The notes below the pieces were generated by a model. The model ran no database searches. It saw nothing but the letters and a program-made list of their open reading frames with translations, and had not been told where the DNA came from. A program made the translations under genes and the position numbers. This document shows, one piece after another, positions 35,781 to 44,369 of a stretch of DNA of 64,000 nucleotides. This stretch comes from SIG603 sp964370775 (GTDB lineage Bacteria > Bacillota > Clostridia > Oscillospirales > Acutalibacteraceae), in NCBI GenBank assembly GCA_964370775.1, contig CAYJKT010000003.1:62001-126000 (forward strand), read 5' to 3'. Numbering within the stretch: position 1 is the first letter of the stretch; each line of letters opens with the position of its first letter.

Positions 35781-35816
35781 AGTGGCTATCTTAACCGATA
35801 GCCACTACATTTTTAT
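35781..35816. terminator. Bidirectional terminator between convergent genes
   Basis: AGTGGCTATC (35781-35790) pairs with GATAGCCACT (35797-35806) around six bases, followed by ACATTTTTAT rightward. It serves the rightward pair and may also end the leftward flippase gene. Confidence 0.75.
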
Positions 35817-37342
35817 TTATTTCTATTTTTTATAGCCTCTAGTAAATGTTTAAACTCTGCTGTTTTAAATGTGAACAATATTACTATTACATTAGGCACT
35901 ACGGCACATATTAAAACTTTTACGCCAAACGCCAGATACATATTCTCAAGCCCTATTAACGAACAGAGAAACACTGTAGAAAAATACGCTATCAACATTA
36001 TTAAAAACCTTAGAATATAAGTTTTAAAGTAATGCATGGCTGAAACCTTAAAATAATTCTTGAATATTATACAAGGCTCTTTCCACCAAGCGTACACAAA
36101 GTGAGCAAGAACAGTTCCTAGTATAATTCCGGCTAAGCCAAAATAATAGCCTAACACTATAGAGAAAACAAGGTTAAACAGCGCAGATGTAAGAGTTATA
36201 TATTGAGTCATTTTAAATAGACCAGCTGTCTCTCTAAACACCCAAATAGTTTGGCGTATATTGGTCTTATAAAAGTTAAACATGCAAATAACAAGAACAG
36301 TTGTAGACAAAATATAATCTTCACCAAACATAATTCCAATAAAATCTGAAAGTGCTACAGCAAATGCTACAGTTATAAATGAGGTAACACAAAAGTTAAA
36401 ATAATCAAGTATTTTATAGTAGTGAAAATGACTACTCTTATCTTTTTCTGTAACAATTAGGTTTCCAACTGTTGCCTTGATGCTCTCGAACACTATATTT
36501 ATAACAGTTGTGAGCGATGAAAGAATTAGCAAATAGTTAGAATAATATCCAACTGTAACTGTTCCTACAAACAATGTTATAAGTAAGCTATCTGTATTAG
36601 TTTGAATAGTTCCACAGAATTTATACAAAAACAATGAGCCAAAATTCTTTGTAACTTCTTTTTTTTCAGCCGCTGTAAGTGTAGTTTTTGTTGTCTTTAA
36701 ATAAGGGTAAAGCTTATGAGCCTTGGCGTTTAATATAATATTATTTGCAACATTCATCACTAAAGCAGCACTTATATAGATAAAATAATCTTGCAAAAAA
36801 TACAGAATTGAAACTTGAACTATAAAATTAACTAAATTATAGACAATTTGAATTTTATTTACAACATAACTTTTTTGGTCTGCCTTAATTAATATAGACC
36901 TATAAACAAATAAATATGAAGATGCAGTAGTCAGCAAAACTATTATGTAATAAAGCTCTGTATTTGGTATTTCTACATCCATATTAATAAGCAAGTCTAA
37001 AAAAGGAAGAACCGCTAAACCTGCTACAACTATCGCTACCGCTATTCCTATAAATATCTTCTTAAAAAAGGCTATTAGTGCTGAAATTTTTGCCTCGTCA
37101 TTTTCAGCCAATGGTTTATAAAGGCTAAACATTAAAGCTGTAGAAATTCCAAGGTCTGATAAAGACAATATTCCAAGAATGTTAGAAAAAAGTCCGTTTA
37201 AACCTAAGAAATATTCGCCTAACATGTGTATAAAAACTACACGAGACAAGAACATTACCAAAATGTTAAGCACAGTAAGTATAACCGACGAAGATATGTT
37301 CGCTACAGCTTTTGCCTGTGTGGATTTTTCAACATTTTTCAA
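35813..37342 (-). CDS. Polysaccharide flippase (Wzx-like, MATE/MOP superfamily)
   Basis: 509 residues, about twelve to fourteen membrane segments, N-terminus KAVANISSSVILTVLNILVMFLSRVVFIHMLG typical of Wzx-like exporters. It should flip lipid-linked sugar units outward. The start is a TTG at 37342 with GGAGG eight bases upstream. It is preceded by the pyruvyl transferase gene, so the pair may serve a pyruvylated surface polymer. Confidence 0.86.
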   Translation of the reverse strand: MKNVEKSTQAKAVANISSSVILTVLNILVMFLSRVVFIHMLGEYFLGLNGLFSNILGILSLSDLGISTALMFSLYKPLAENDEAKISALIAFFKKIFIGIAVAIVVAGLAVLPFLDLLINMDVEIPNTELYYIIVLLTTASSYLFVYRSILIKADQKSYVVNKIQIVYNLVNFIVQVSILYFLQDYFIYISAALVMNVANNIILNAKAHKLYPYLKTTKTTLTAAEKKEVTKNFGSLFLYKFCGTIQTNTDSLLITLFVGTVTVGYYSNYLLILSSLTTVINIVFESIKATVGNLIVTEKDKSSHFHYYKILDYFNFCVTSFITVAFAVALSDFIGIMFGEDYILSTTVLVICMFNFYKTNIRQTIWVFRETAGLFKMTQYITLTSALFNLVFSIVLGYYFGLAGIILGTVLAHFVYAWWKEPCIIFKNYFKVSAMHYFKTYILRFLIMLIAYFSTVFLCSLIGLENMYLAFGVKVLICAVVPNVIVILFTFKTAEFKHLLEAIKNRNK

Positions 37343-37362
37343 TTAATCGTCCTCCACTTAAA

Positions 37363-38454
37363 CTATTTTATTACGCTGTCTAAAACTGACATAAGTTTCT
37401 TATAATTATCAGCAAAAGGAGAGTTATCATATTTTACATTTTCAAGTTCTAACAATTTATCAAGCGACGTTTCATCAAATGAAATGTTTCCATCTGTACA
37501 CACAACATAAGGCACTGCATTTAAAGTAGCGTCATATACACCTGAAATTTTACGGCTTACATTGTCAAATGCAAGACAAGGTGAATTAGACACAACCGCA
37601 AAAAGCATTCCATGAAGTCTATCTGTCACTACAAGATTATATTTAGAGAATTGTGCAAATTTTTCTTTTACTAACTCATTTCTTTCTTCTACTGTGTAGA
37701 TTTTACGATCTAAAACAGTGTCGGTATAGTTTATTTCATAGCCTAGTTCAATTAGTCTATTCTTAATTTCATCAATCGCCTTGTGCTCTAGCTTTTCTTT
37801 GTCTGTTCTAAAACAGAAAAGCACATTTTTTTTGTCTTGCTTGATAACATCCGCCTGTATGAACGTTACTAAATCACAATTCAAATGACAAATCTCTTTA
37901 TTCTCAACTACTTGTTCAATCATAAATTTATAAGATTTTTCATCTCTTAAGAAAATTTGTATGTTGTTACACTGATTTATTCTTGTCTTAAATTTAGCTA
38001 GCGCCTTTGCACCATAATCATCTTTACTGAAAAACACGGTTTGTGGTAAAATTATCAAAGGGTTATTTTTACCAAACTCTAAAGCGTTCAAAACAGACAT
38101 TTGTTCTAACCACCAAAGTGTGCCTATAAAGCCACCACCACTGATAATTAATACATCATCATTTTGAATGTTTCTTTTCACAACATCACTAATCTCAAAG
38201 CATAACTCAGTTGTAATTTCAACTATATGATATTTATCAACATATTTTTCGAGTATTTGCCTTTGTGCCACTGCAATAGCGTGATCGCCTAAGTTTCCGT
38301 GAGTCGGCGAATTAAAGATAAATATACATTTACCCTTTTCTTCTCTTGCTATTTTTACATCTTGCAAGAATTTTTTTGTCATAGCAACTCTTTGAGCATG
38401 CCCTATAAACAATACTTTTTTGACAAATTTGTCAACACTATAAGGAAGAATCAT
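37363..38454 (-). CDS. Polysaccharide pyruvyl transferase family protein
   Basis: 363 residues. Family motifs seen: NSPTHGNLGDHAIAVAQRQIL, LIISGGGFIGTLWW, and the C-terminal TDRLHGMLFAVVSNSPC. Such enzymes add ketal pyruvate from phosphoenolpyruvate to polymer sugars, giving negative charge that can anchor S-layer proteins; some family members have other roles. GGAGCTAAT precedes the ATG. First of a two-gene operon with the flippase. Confidence 0.88.
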   Translation of the reverse strand: MILPYSVDKFVKKVLFIGHAQRVAMTKKFLQDVKIAREEKGKCIFIFNSPTHGNLGDHAIAVAQRQILEKYVDKYHIVEITTELCFEISDVVKRNIQNDDVLIISGGGFIGTLWWLEQMSVLNALEFGKNNPLIILPQTVFFSKDDYGAKALAKFKTRINQCNNIQIFLRDEKSYKFMIEQVVENKEICHLNCDLVTFIQADVIKQDKKNVLFCFRTDKEKLEHKAIDEIKNRLIELGYEINYTDTVLDRKIYTVEERNELVKEKFAQFSKYNLVVTDRLHGMLFAVVSNSPCLAFDNVSRKISGVYDATLNAVPYVVCTDGNISFDETSLDKLLELENVKYDNSPFADNYKKLMSVLDSVIK

Positions 38455-38602
38455 ATTAGCTCCTAAAATTAAAAAATTATAATTTATCTTTTACTTTAAT
38501 ATATTATATCACATAAGTTCCAAAAATACAAGCTTATAATAACTTTTAATTCGTTAAAATGTTTAATGTTAAATAATTCTAAAAAAATTAATAATTTTCT
38601 AG

Positions 38603-38631
38603 TTGACTAATTATCAATTTAGTTATATAAT
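38603..38631 (+). promoter_or_regulatory. Sigma-A-type promoter of the lacI-type/xylA operon
   Basis: TTGACT (38603-38608), 17-base spacer, TATAAT (38626-38631), 39 bases before the regulator start. Confidence 0.75.
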
Positions 38632-38669
38632 ATGTGTGTTCGAGCAAACTTCTAGTAAAGGAGGCAAGA

Positions 38670-39674
38670 ATGTCTGTAACAATTAAGAAAATAGCCGAGA
38701 TCAGTGGCGTTTCTCGTGGCACTGTCGATAGAGTTTTAAACAAACGAGGAAAAGTAAGCCCTGATAAGACAGAGAGAGTACTTTCATGTGCTAAAAAGCT
38801 AGGGTATACACCTAATCTAGCTGGAAAAGCACTGGCAGTTACTAAAAAAAATCATGTTGTGGGCATTGTGTTAAACTCTGAACAAAATGAGTTTTTTGAA
38901 GAAATTATATCTGAAATTAATGAAGAGATAATAAATTTTAAAAACTACGGCATTCGAGTAGTGCTTAAAACCATGAAAGGCTATGACCCCAAAAAGCAAC
39001 TTAAACTTTTACACGATTTACCAAGCGAGCTTAGCGGACTTATAATAACACCTGTCGATGACAAAATGATATCAGAAAAGCTTAACGAGCTTTGTGATAA
39101 AAATGTGTGTGTTATCACACTTAACAACGACATTAAAGACTGCAAAAGAATGTGTTATGTAGGTTCAAATTACTATAACGGCGGAAAAATTTCGGCAGGT
39201 ATAGTTAAACTGATTAAACCTAACGGAGCCAATATCGGTGTAGTGCAAGGAACTAAAAAACTTTTTGGACATAATCAAAGGCTTTTAGGCTTTATGGATG
39301 AACTTTCTAGCGAATTTAATCTAGTAAATGTTTGTGAAAGCCAAGACGATGACGAGATAGCCTATAACGAGACACTCACAATGCTAAAAAACAATGCTAG
39401 TATAGACACAATTTTTATAGTGGCAGCAGGAGTTTTAGGTGTGTGCCGAGCAATTGCCAGCACTCAAAGGGAGATAAGTGTTGTCTGTTTTGATGACACC
39501 AAGACAACAATAGAGCTAATGAATCAAGACAAAATAAAGGTTTTAATCTCGCAACAAGCAAGGGTACAAGGCAAAAAAGTTATGCAGATTATGCTTGATT
39601 ACTTTGTTAAGAATGAGATAGCTAATGAGTTTATTGTAGAAAACCAAATCAAAATAAAGCAAAATTTTAATTAA
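38670..39674 (+). CDS. LacI-family regulator, probably of xylose genes
   Basis: 334 residues from the ATG at 38670 (AAAGGAGG upstream; an in-frame start at 38634 would lie in the promoter). The N-terminal LacI helix-turn-helix is VTIKKIAEISGVSRGTVDRVLNKRGKVS, followed by a periplasmic-binding-like sugar domain (~60-330). The xylA start is 19 bases downstream, so the regulator and xylA are co-transcribed, and xylose or a related pentose is the likely effector. It could be a repressor or a dual regulator. Confidence 0.9.
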   Translation: MSVTIKKIAEISGVSRGTVDRVLNKRGKVSPDKTERVLSCAKKLGYTPNLAGKALAVTKKNHVVGIVLNSEQNEFFEEIISEINEEIINFKNYGIRVVLKTMKGYDPKKQLKLLHDLPSELSGLIITPVDDKMISEKLNELCDKNVCVITLNNDIKDCKRMCYVGSNYYNGGKISAGIVKLIKPNGANIGVVQGTKKLFGHNQRLLGFMDELSSEFNLVNVCESQDDDEIAYNETLTMLKNNASIDTIFIVAAGVLGVCRAIASTQREISVVCFDDTKTTIELMNQDKIKVLISQQARVQGKKVMQIMLDYFVKNEIANEFIVENQIKIKQNFN

Positions 39675-39692
39675 AATACGAGGAGAATTATT

Positions 39693-41012
39693 ATGAGTAC
39701 TTATTTTAACGGAATTGAAAAAATCCAATTCGAGGGACCAAAGTCAACAAACCCACTTGCTTTTAAATACTACGATGAGAATCGTGTTATCATGGGCAAA
39801 ACAATGAAAGAGCATCTACCATTTGCTATGGCATGGTGGCACAATCTTTGTGCTGAAGGTGCAGACATGTTCGGCGCAGGCACAGCTACTAAAACTTTCG
39901 GTGCTGAAAAAGGAACAATGGATCACGCTAAGGCTAAAGTTGATGTAGGCTTTGAGTTCATGCAAAAAATGGGAATTGAGTATTTCTGTTTCCATGACAC
40001 AGACATTATTCCAGAGGGCGACTCTATCACAGAGACAAACGCAAGACTAGACGAGATTTCTGACTACATTAAGGCTAAAATGGACGAGACAGGCATTAAA
40101 CTTCTATGGGGTACAGCTAACATGTTCTCTAACCCAAGATTTATGAATGGTGCTGGTTCTTCAAACTCAGCAGACGTATTCGCAGCTGCAGCGGCTCAAG
40201 TTAAGAAAGTACTTGATATCGTTGTTAAGCTAGGCGGTAGAGGCTATGTATTCTGGGGCGGTAGAGAAGGTTATGAGACTCTACTTAACACAGACATGAA
40301 ACTAGAGCAAGACAATATTGCAAGACTTATGAAAATGTCAGTTGCATATGCAAGAAAAATCGGCTTTACAGGTGATTTCTTTATTGAGCCTAAGCCAAAG
40401 GAGCCTATGAAGCACCAATACGATTTCGATGCTGCTACAGCAATCGGTTTCTTAAAACAACACGGACTAGATAAAGACTTCAAGATGAACATAGAGGCTA
40501 ACCACGCAACACTAGCTGGACACACATTTAACCACGAACTAAGAGTTTCAGCAATGAACGGAATGTTAGGTTCTATCGATGCTAACCAAGGCGACCTTCT
40601 TCTAGGTTGGGATACAGACGAGTTCCCATCAGACGTATACAGTGCAACAATGTGTATGTATGAAGTTATAAAAGCTGGCGGCATGGAGAACGGCGGATTT
40701 AACTTTGACTCAAAAAATCGCCGTGCTAGCTACACTGTAGAAGATATGTTCTATGGTTACATTCTAGGAATGGATACTTTTGCACTAGGTCTTATTAATG
40801 CTGCTAAGATCATTGAAGACGGCAGAGTAGACAAGTTCATCGCTGATAGATACTCAAGCTATAACAGCGGTATAGGCGCTAAGATTGTTGCAGACGAGAC
40901 AAGCCTAGAGGAATTAACAGAGTATGCAATTTCACTAGGGCAACCAGCTCTACCAGGTTCTGGAAGACAAGAAAACCTAGAGAGCATTGTAAACGCAGTT
41001 CTATTTGGTTAA
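39693..41012 (+). CDS. xylA: Xylose isomerase
   Basis: 439 residues, class II xylose isomerase length. Active-site segments are WWHNLCAEGADMFG, EYFCFHDTDI (catalytic His), FFIEPKPKEPMKHQYDFD, NIEANHATLAGHTF and GWDTDEFPSD, with metal-binding Glu/Asp/His intact. It interconverts xylose and xylulose in the cytosol. GAGGAGAA precedes the ATG. No xylulokinase or xylose transporter lies next to it. Confidence 0.97.
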   Translation: MSTYFNGIEKIQFEGPKSTNPLAFKYYDENRVIMGKTMKEHLPFAMAWWHNLCAEGADMFGAGTATKTFGAEKGTMDHAKAKVDVGFEFMQKMGIEYFCFHDTDIIPEGDSITETNARLDEISDYIKAKMDETGIKLLWGTANMFSNPRFMNGAGSSNSADVFAAAAAQVKKVLDIVVKLGGRGYVFWGGREGYETLLNTDMKLEQDNIARLMKMSVAYARKIGFTGDFFIEPKPKEPMKHQYDFDAATAIGFLKQHGLDKDFKMNIEANHATLAGHTFNHELRVSAMNGMLGSIDANQGDLLLGWDTDEFPSDVYSATMCMYEVIKAGGMENGGFNFDSKNRRASYTVEDMFYGYILGMDTFALGLINAAKIIEDGRVDKFIADRYSSYNSGIGAKIVADETSLEELTEYAISLGQPALPGSGRQENLESIVNAVLFG

Positions 41013-41023
41013 TAAATAAATTA

Positions 41024-41054
41024 CCCCGACAACAAAAGTTGTCGGGGATTTTTT
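41024..41054 (+). terminator. Rho-independent terminator after xylA
   Basis: CCCCGACAAC (41024-41033) pairs with GTTGTCGGGG (41038-41047) around AAAA and is followed by ATTTTTT. Confidence 0.95.
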
Positions 41055-41110
41055 ATGAGTGTGCCTATAAAAAACCATAGTTGGGAATTTAAGCAAACTT
41101 AATGTTACAT

Positions 41111-41337
41111 TGTAGGGGAGGGTCTGAGTGCAGACGTGCCTCTTAGCAAATTTAGTCATGTAGGGGCGGATATTATCCGCCTAAAAATCTGGTGATTTTG
41201 CCTAAGTTTGATAGGCGGATAATATCCGCCCCTACATTAATTTGTGCGTTTTAACGAATTAATTTTTAATCAAAAAATCCGCAAGGATTTTCACATTAAC
41301 TTTTCACTAAGTTCCCGCTATGAGACCCTCCCCTACA
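41111..41337. repeat. Nested TGTAGGGG repeat (E8)
   Basis: The outer pair begins TGTAGGGGAGGGTCTGAGTG (41111) and ends GAGACCCTCCCCTACA (41337). Inside is a complete GCGGATA element, 41159-41236, with 25-bp perfect arms. Linkers CAGACGTGCCTCTTAGC and TGTGCGTTTTAACGAATTA and the tail AATCCGCAAGGATTTTCAC are as at E7. The 5' half is nearly identical to E11 at 50102-50226 but in opposite orientation. Confidence 0.87.
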
Positions 41338-41382
41338 ATTAAACATAAGGATAAATTATCTTCCTTACATTTATTTTTGAAA

Positions 41383-42543
41383 TTATTTTCTAACTCTTTT
41401 TAACATAATTTCATACATTAAAATCATTATTATTAATATTACACCTAAAAATACAGGATATAGGTTAAAACTAATTTGTTTGCCTATATATCCAAAAAGT
41501 GCCGGCATAATTAATATTCCTGCATTGGCAACAGCTATTTCTACTCCTGTTATAGCCTGTGAGTTTTCCACACCAAAGTTACTAGGTGTTGAATGTATAA
41601 CGCAAGGAAAAACAGGTGATGAACCTAAGCCTACTAAACCTAGGCCTATAAACGCTGTGTACTCGCCAACTGGAACAAACAAAACAGCTATTCCTATTGC
41701 CATTATCACAGTTCCGCCCCTTATCATTTGCTTGTCGCTGAACTTCATGGCTATAAAACCACAAATTCCTCTTCCTACTGTAATTCCTAGATAAAAGAGT
41801 GCCGAAAATCCGGCGGCTATCTCTGCTTCTACTCCTCTTTCAAAAACAAGGTAGCTACTAGCCCAAAGCCCAGCGGTTTGTTCTATTGCACAAAAACAGA
41901 AAAACGCTATAGATATTTGCTTTACACCACGAATTTTAAATATTTGTTTTATAGAAAGTGCAGTTTTATTTTGTGCTTGGCTTACAGCGCTTTCAGGCTT
42001 TTTCTTCCATACAGGACTACTTGCAAATATAACTACAGATAATGCCGCTTGAATACCAAATAGAATTATATAACCAACCCTAAAGCCCATTCCACCTGTA
42101 AGGGCAATTCCCATAATGTATGGGCCTAAAGTAGCTCCTAGACCCCACATACAGTGTAGCCAGCTCATATGCTTGCTTTCAAAATTTACAGCCACATAAT
42201 TATTAAGTGCAGTGTCAACACTTCCAGCTCCTAAACCATATGGAATAGACCACAAGCATAATACTAAAAATGACGGACTTGTAGCGTAACCTATTAAACT
42301 AATAGCGGTCAAAGCAACGCTTAAAGCGGTCACCTTATGTACCCCTATTTTGTTTATAAGTTTAGTACTGTTAAGGCTTGAAATAACTGTGCCAATTGAA
42401 ATTATTATTGTCACAATTCCCATGTCTGAAATTGGAACACTAAATTCATTGCTTACAAGTGGCCAGGCTGAACCTAAAACCGCATCTGGCAGTCCAAGGC
42501 TTATAAAAGATATATAAATTAGTGCTAAAATTAAACTTATCAT
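41383..42543 (-). CDS. Major facilitator superfamily transporter
   Basis: 386 residues, about twelve membrane helices. The start ISLILALIYISFISLGLPDAVLGSAWP resembles sugar or drug MFS carriers of the FucP/YfcJ breadth; substrate unknown. GGAGGTGCAAT precedes the ATG. It is divergent from an AraC-type regulator 104 bases away, which may control it in response to a substrate. Confidence 0.87.
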   Translation of the reverse strand: MISLILALIYISFISLGLPDAVLGSAWPLVSNEFSVPISDMGIVTIIISIGTVISSLNSTKLINKIGVHKVTALSVALTAISLIGYATSPSFLVLCLWSIPYGLGAGSVDTALNNYVAVNFESKHMSWLHCMWGLGATLGPYIMGIALTGGMGFRVGYIILFGIQAALSVVIFASSPVWKKKPESAVSQAQNKTALSIKQIFKIRGVKQISIAFFCFCAIEQTAGLWASSYLVFERGVEAEIAAGFSALFYLGITVGRGICGFIAMKFSDKQMIRGGTVIMAIGIAVLFVPVGEYTAFIGLGLVGLGSSPVFPCVIHSTPSNFGVENSQAITGVEIAVANAGILIMPALFGYIGKQISFNLYPVFLGVILIIMILMYEIMLKRVRK

Positions 42544-42647
42544 ATTGCACCTCCATTTTTGTTATGTTATAATTATATCATCAAAACATACTTGTTTCTA
42601 TTACAAAATCGCATTATATTATAATTATTTAACCAAAAGAGGATAAT

Positions 42648-43520
42648 ATGGAAAAGATATCTTGTAATCTTATATTAGATAAAAACAATAAAGAATTAAA
42701 TCAAAAAGGTACACATGCACTGCCTGTTGCCGCTTACCAACTTGACCTAAATATACACCCTGTCCCTTATCATTGGCACGACGAAATAGAGCTTATTGTT
42801 GTTCTAAGCGGCGAGATGGAGCTTATCTGCGAACTTGAAAAACACGTTATTAAATCAGGTGAGGGCATTTTTATTAACTCTGGTAGACTGCACTCCTGCA
42901 TAGATTATAACGAAAAAACTTGTATTATCAAGTCTTTTGTGCTTCATTCAAGGTTTATTTATGGAGATTTAAGTAGTGCTTTATTCGAGAATTATTTTCA
43001 TAAGTTTTTAGGTGAAAAATCTGTTAGCACTTGTTTATTGTCTGACGAAATTTGCGAACTGATTATATCTGCCCATGACGCTTTTATTCAAAAAGATTTT
43101 GGATATGAATTTATCACAAGAGAATACTTAACAAAAGTCATGTTACATATTATTAAAACCGCTAAATATGCACAAACAACTATTGATTTTAAGGCGGTGA
43201 AACAGCTAATCCGTTGTAAAACTATGATGTCATTTATTCACCAAAATTACGGAAATCAAATCACTTTGTTTGAGATTGCACAAAGCGCCGATATAAAAGA
43301 AAGTGAAGCCTTAAGGTGTTTTAAATCGACCTTAAAGACTTCACCTATTAAATATTTAAAAAAATTCAGACTAGAGCAAACCGCATTTTTACTAAAAAGC
43401 ACAAGCGAAAATATTATTGATATTGCACTTAGTTGCGGTTTTTCTGAAATGAGTTATTTTTCAAAAAGTTTTAAAGAAAGTTATGGAATTACGCCTACCG
43501 AATATAGAATTAGTGACTAA
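42648..43520 (+). CDS. AraC-family transcriptional regulator
   Basis: 290 residues: a cupin-type effector domain at ~30-150 (VPYHWHDEIELIVVLSGEMEL) and a C-terminal pair of helix-turn-helix motifs (~190-290; ISLFEIAQ-like region, then IIDIALSCGFSEMSYFSKSFKESYGITPTEYR). Sugar-responsive regulators often have this layout. It faces away from the MFS gene and likely controls it. AGAGGATAAT precedes the ATG. Confidence 0.9.
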   Translation: MEKISCNLILDKNNKELNQKGTHALPVAAYQLDLNIHPVPYHWHDEIELIVVLSGEMELICELEKHVIKSGEGIFINSGRLHSCIDYNEKTCIIKSFVLHSRFIYGDLSSALFENYFHKFLGEKSVSTCLLSDEICELIISAHDAFIQKDFGYEFITREYLTKVMLHIIKTAKYAQTTIDFKAVKQLIRCKTMMSFIHQNYGNQITLFEIAQSADIKESEALRCFKSTLKTSPIKYLKKFRLEQTAFLLKSTSENIIDIALSCGFSEMSYFSKSFKESYGITPTEYRISD

Positions 43521-43572
43521 ACAAGACTAAAGACTACTGGTGTCGGGAATTTAATCAATCTTAATGCTTATA

Positions 43573-43650
43573 TGTAGGGGCGACCTGTGGTCGTCCGAGA
43601 ATTTAGTTGAAACCGCTAGTTTTCGGGCGGTCACACAGGACGCCCCTACA
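43573..43650. repeat. TGTAGGGG inverted-repeat element, CGACC core (E9)
   Basis: The left arm is TGTAGGGGCGACCTGTGGTC and the right arm ends ACAGGACGCCCCTACA. They match with small indels. The spacer ATTTAGTTGAAACCGCTAGTTTT is shared, reversed, with the partial copy near 52070-52145. Confidence 0.8.
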
Positions 43651-43700
43651 ATCAGTTAAAATTCCGAATTTTGCATCACACTACACAGTTAATTAGGACT

Positions 43701-44042
43701 TTATTTTCTTAAAATTTTCTCCATAGGTTTAGCCTTTGCAAGCTCGTCAATTAGCTTATCAAGGTAGCGTATTTCTTTCATTATAGGCTCTTCTATCTCT
43801 TGAATTTTAACACCACAGATAGAGCCTTTGATAAGATTTCTGTTAGGATTTAGGTTCGGTGCATTCCTGAAAAATTCAGTCATGTCTACATCTATAGTGT
43901 GAATATCTTTTTTTGTGTAGCCTGTAAGCCATGCAATAACCTCATCTACCTCGTCGCTAGACCTTCCTTTTCTTTCGGCTTTGGCAACATATAGTTTGTA
44001 CATTTCTCTAAACTTAAATTCGTATATATTATGTCCGCTCAT
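43701..44042 (-). CDS. DUF2200 family protein
   Basis: 113 residues from the ATG at 44042 (AAAGGG upstream; an ATG five codons earlier is less likely). The conserved block FREMYKLYVAKAERKGRSSDEVDEVIAWLTGY is the DUF2200 core. The domain's biochemical role is not established. Single gene, with repeats on both sides. Confidence 0.85.
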   Translation of the reverse strand: MSGHNIYEFKFREMYKLYVAKAERKGRSSDEVDEVIAWLTGYTKKDIHTIDVDMTEFFRNAPNLNPNRNLIKGSICGVKIQEIEEPIMKEIRYLDKLIDELAKAKPMEKILRK

Positions 44043-44100
44043 AAAATACCCTTTCATTTATTCGTCTATATTCATGAATTTTACGGCACTCTGACAACAT

Positions 44101-44269
44101 TTTGAGGTAGGAGTGGGTCTTAGTGCAGAGGTGTTTATTCGGTAAACTGATGTAGGGAACTGTCAAGACCGTTCCCTACAATATTTTAACAAATTTGTTT
44201 TGTATTACAAGAATTTTAACTTTTCACTAAGTTCTATAATTTAAGGGGCGACCATGTGTGGTCGCCCCT
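44101..44269. repeat. Degenerate TGTAGGGG repeat cluster (E10)
   Basis: A decayed outer end (GGTAGGAGTGGGTCTTAGTG) is followed by a compact hairpin at 44151-44180 (TGTAGGGAACTGTC...GACCGTTCCCTACA), a TTTTCACTAAGTTC tail, and a free-standing perfect 11-bp hairpin AGGGGCGACCA-TGTG-TGGTCGCCCCT at 44244-44269. No gene in 44043-44369. Confidence 0.75.
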
Positions 44270-44346
44270 AGAAATTTAGTTCATTGTCAAAGTTGAACGC
44301 AGGCAATAAAGCTTTAACTCATATTATACTATATGTGCGAATTGCC

Positions 44347-44369
44347 TGTCGGGGCTTCCCGACCTCGAC
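44347..44369 (-). terminator. Possible terminator of the hydrogenase operon
   Basis: Just after the hydA stop, on the minus strand, GTCGGG-AAGC-CCCGAC forms a short GC stem. A second pairing, CAGGCAAT with ATTGCCTG across about 34 bases, surrounds the next segment. The T-tract is poor. Confidence 0.45.

Noticed and set aside
40271..40684. 137-residue leftward frame inside xylA
   Set aside because: Antisense shadow of a clear xylose isomerase; no start signal or family likeness.
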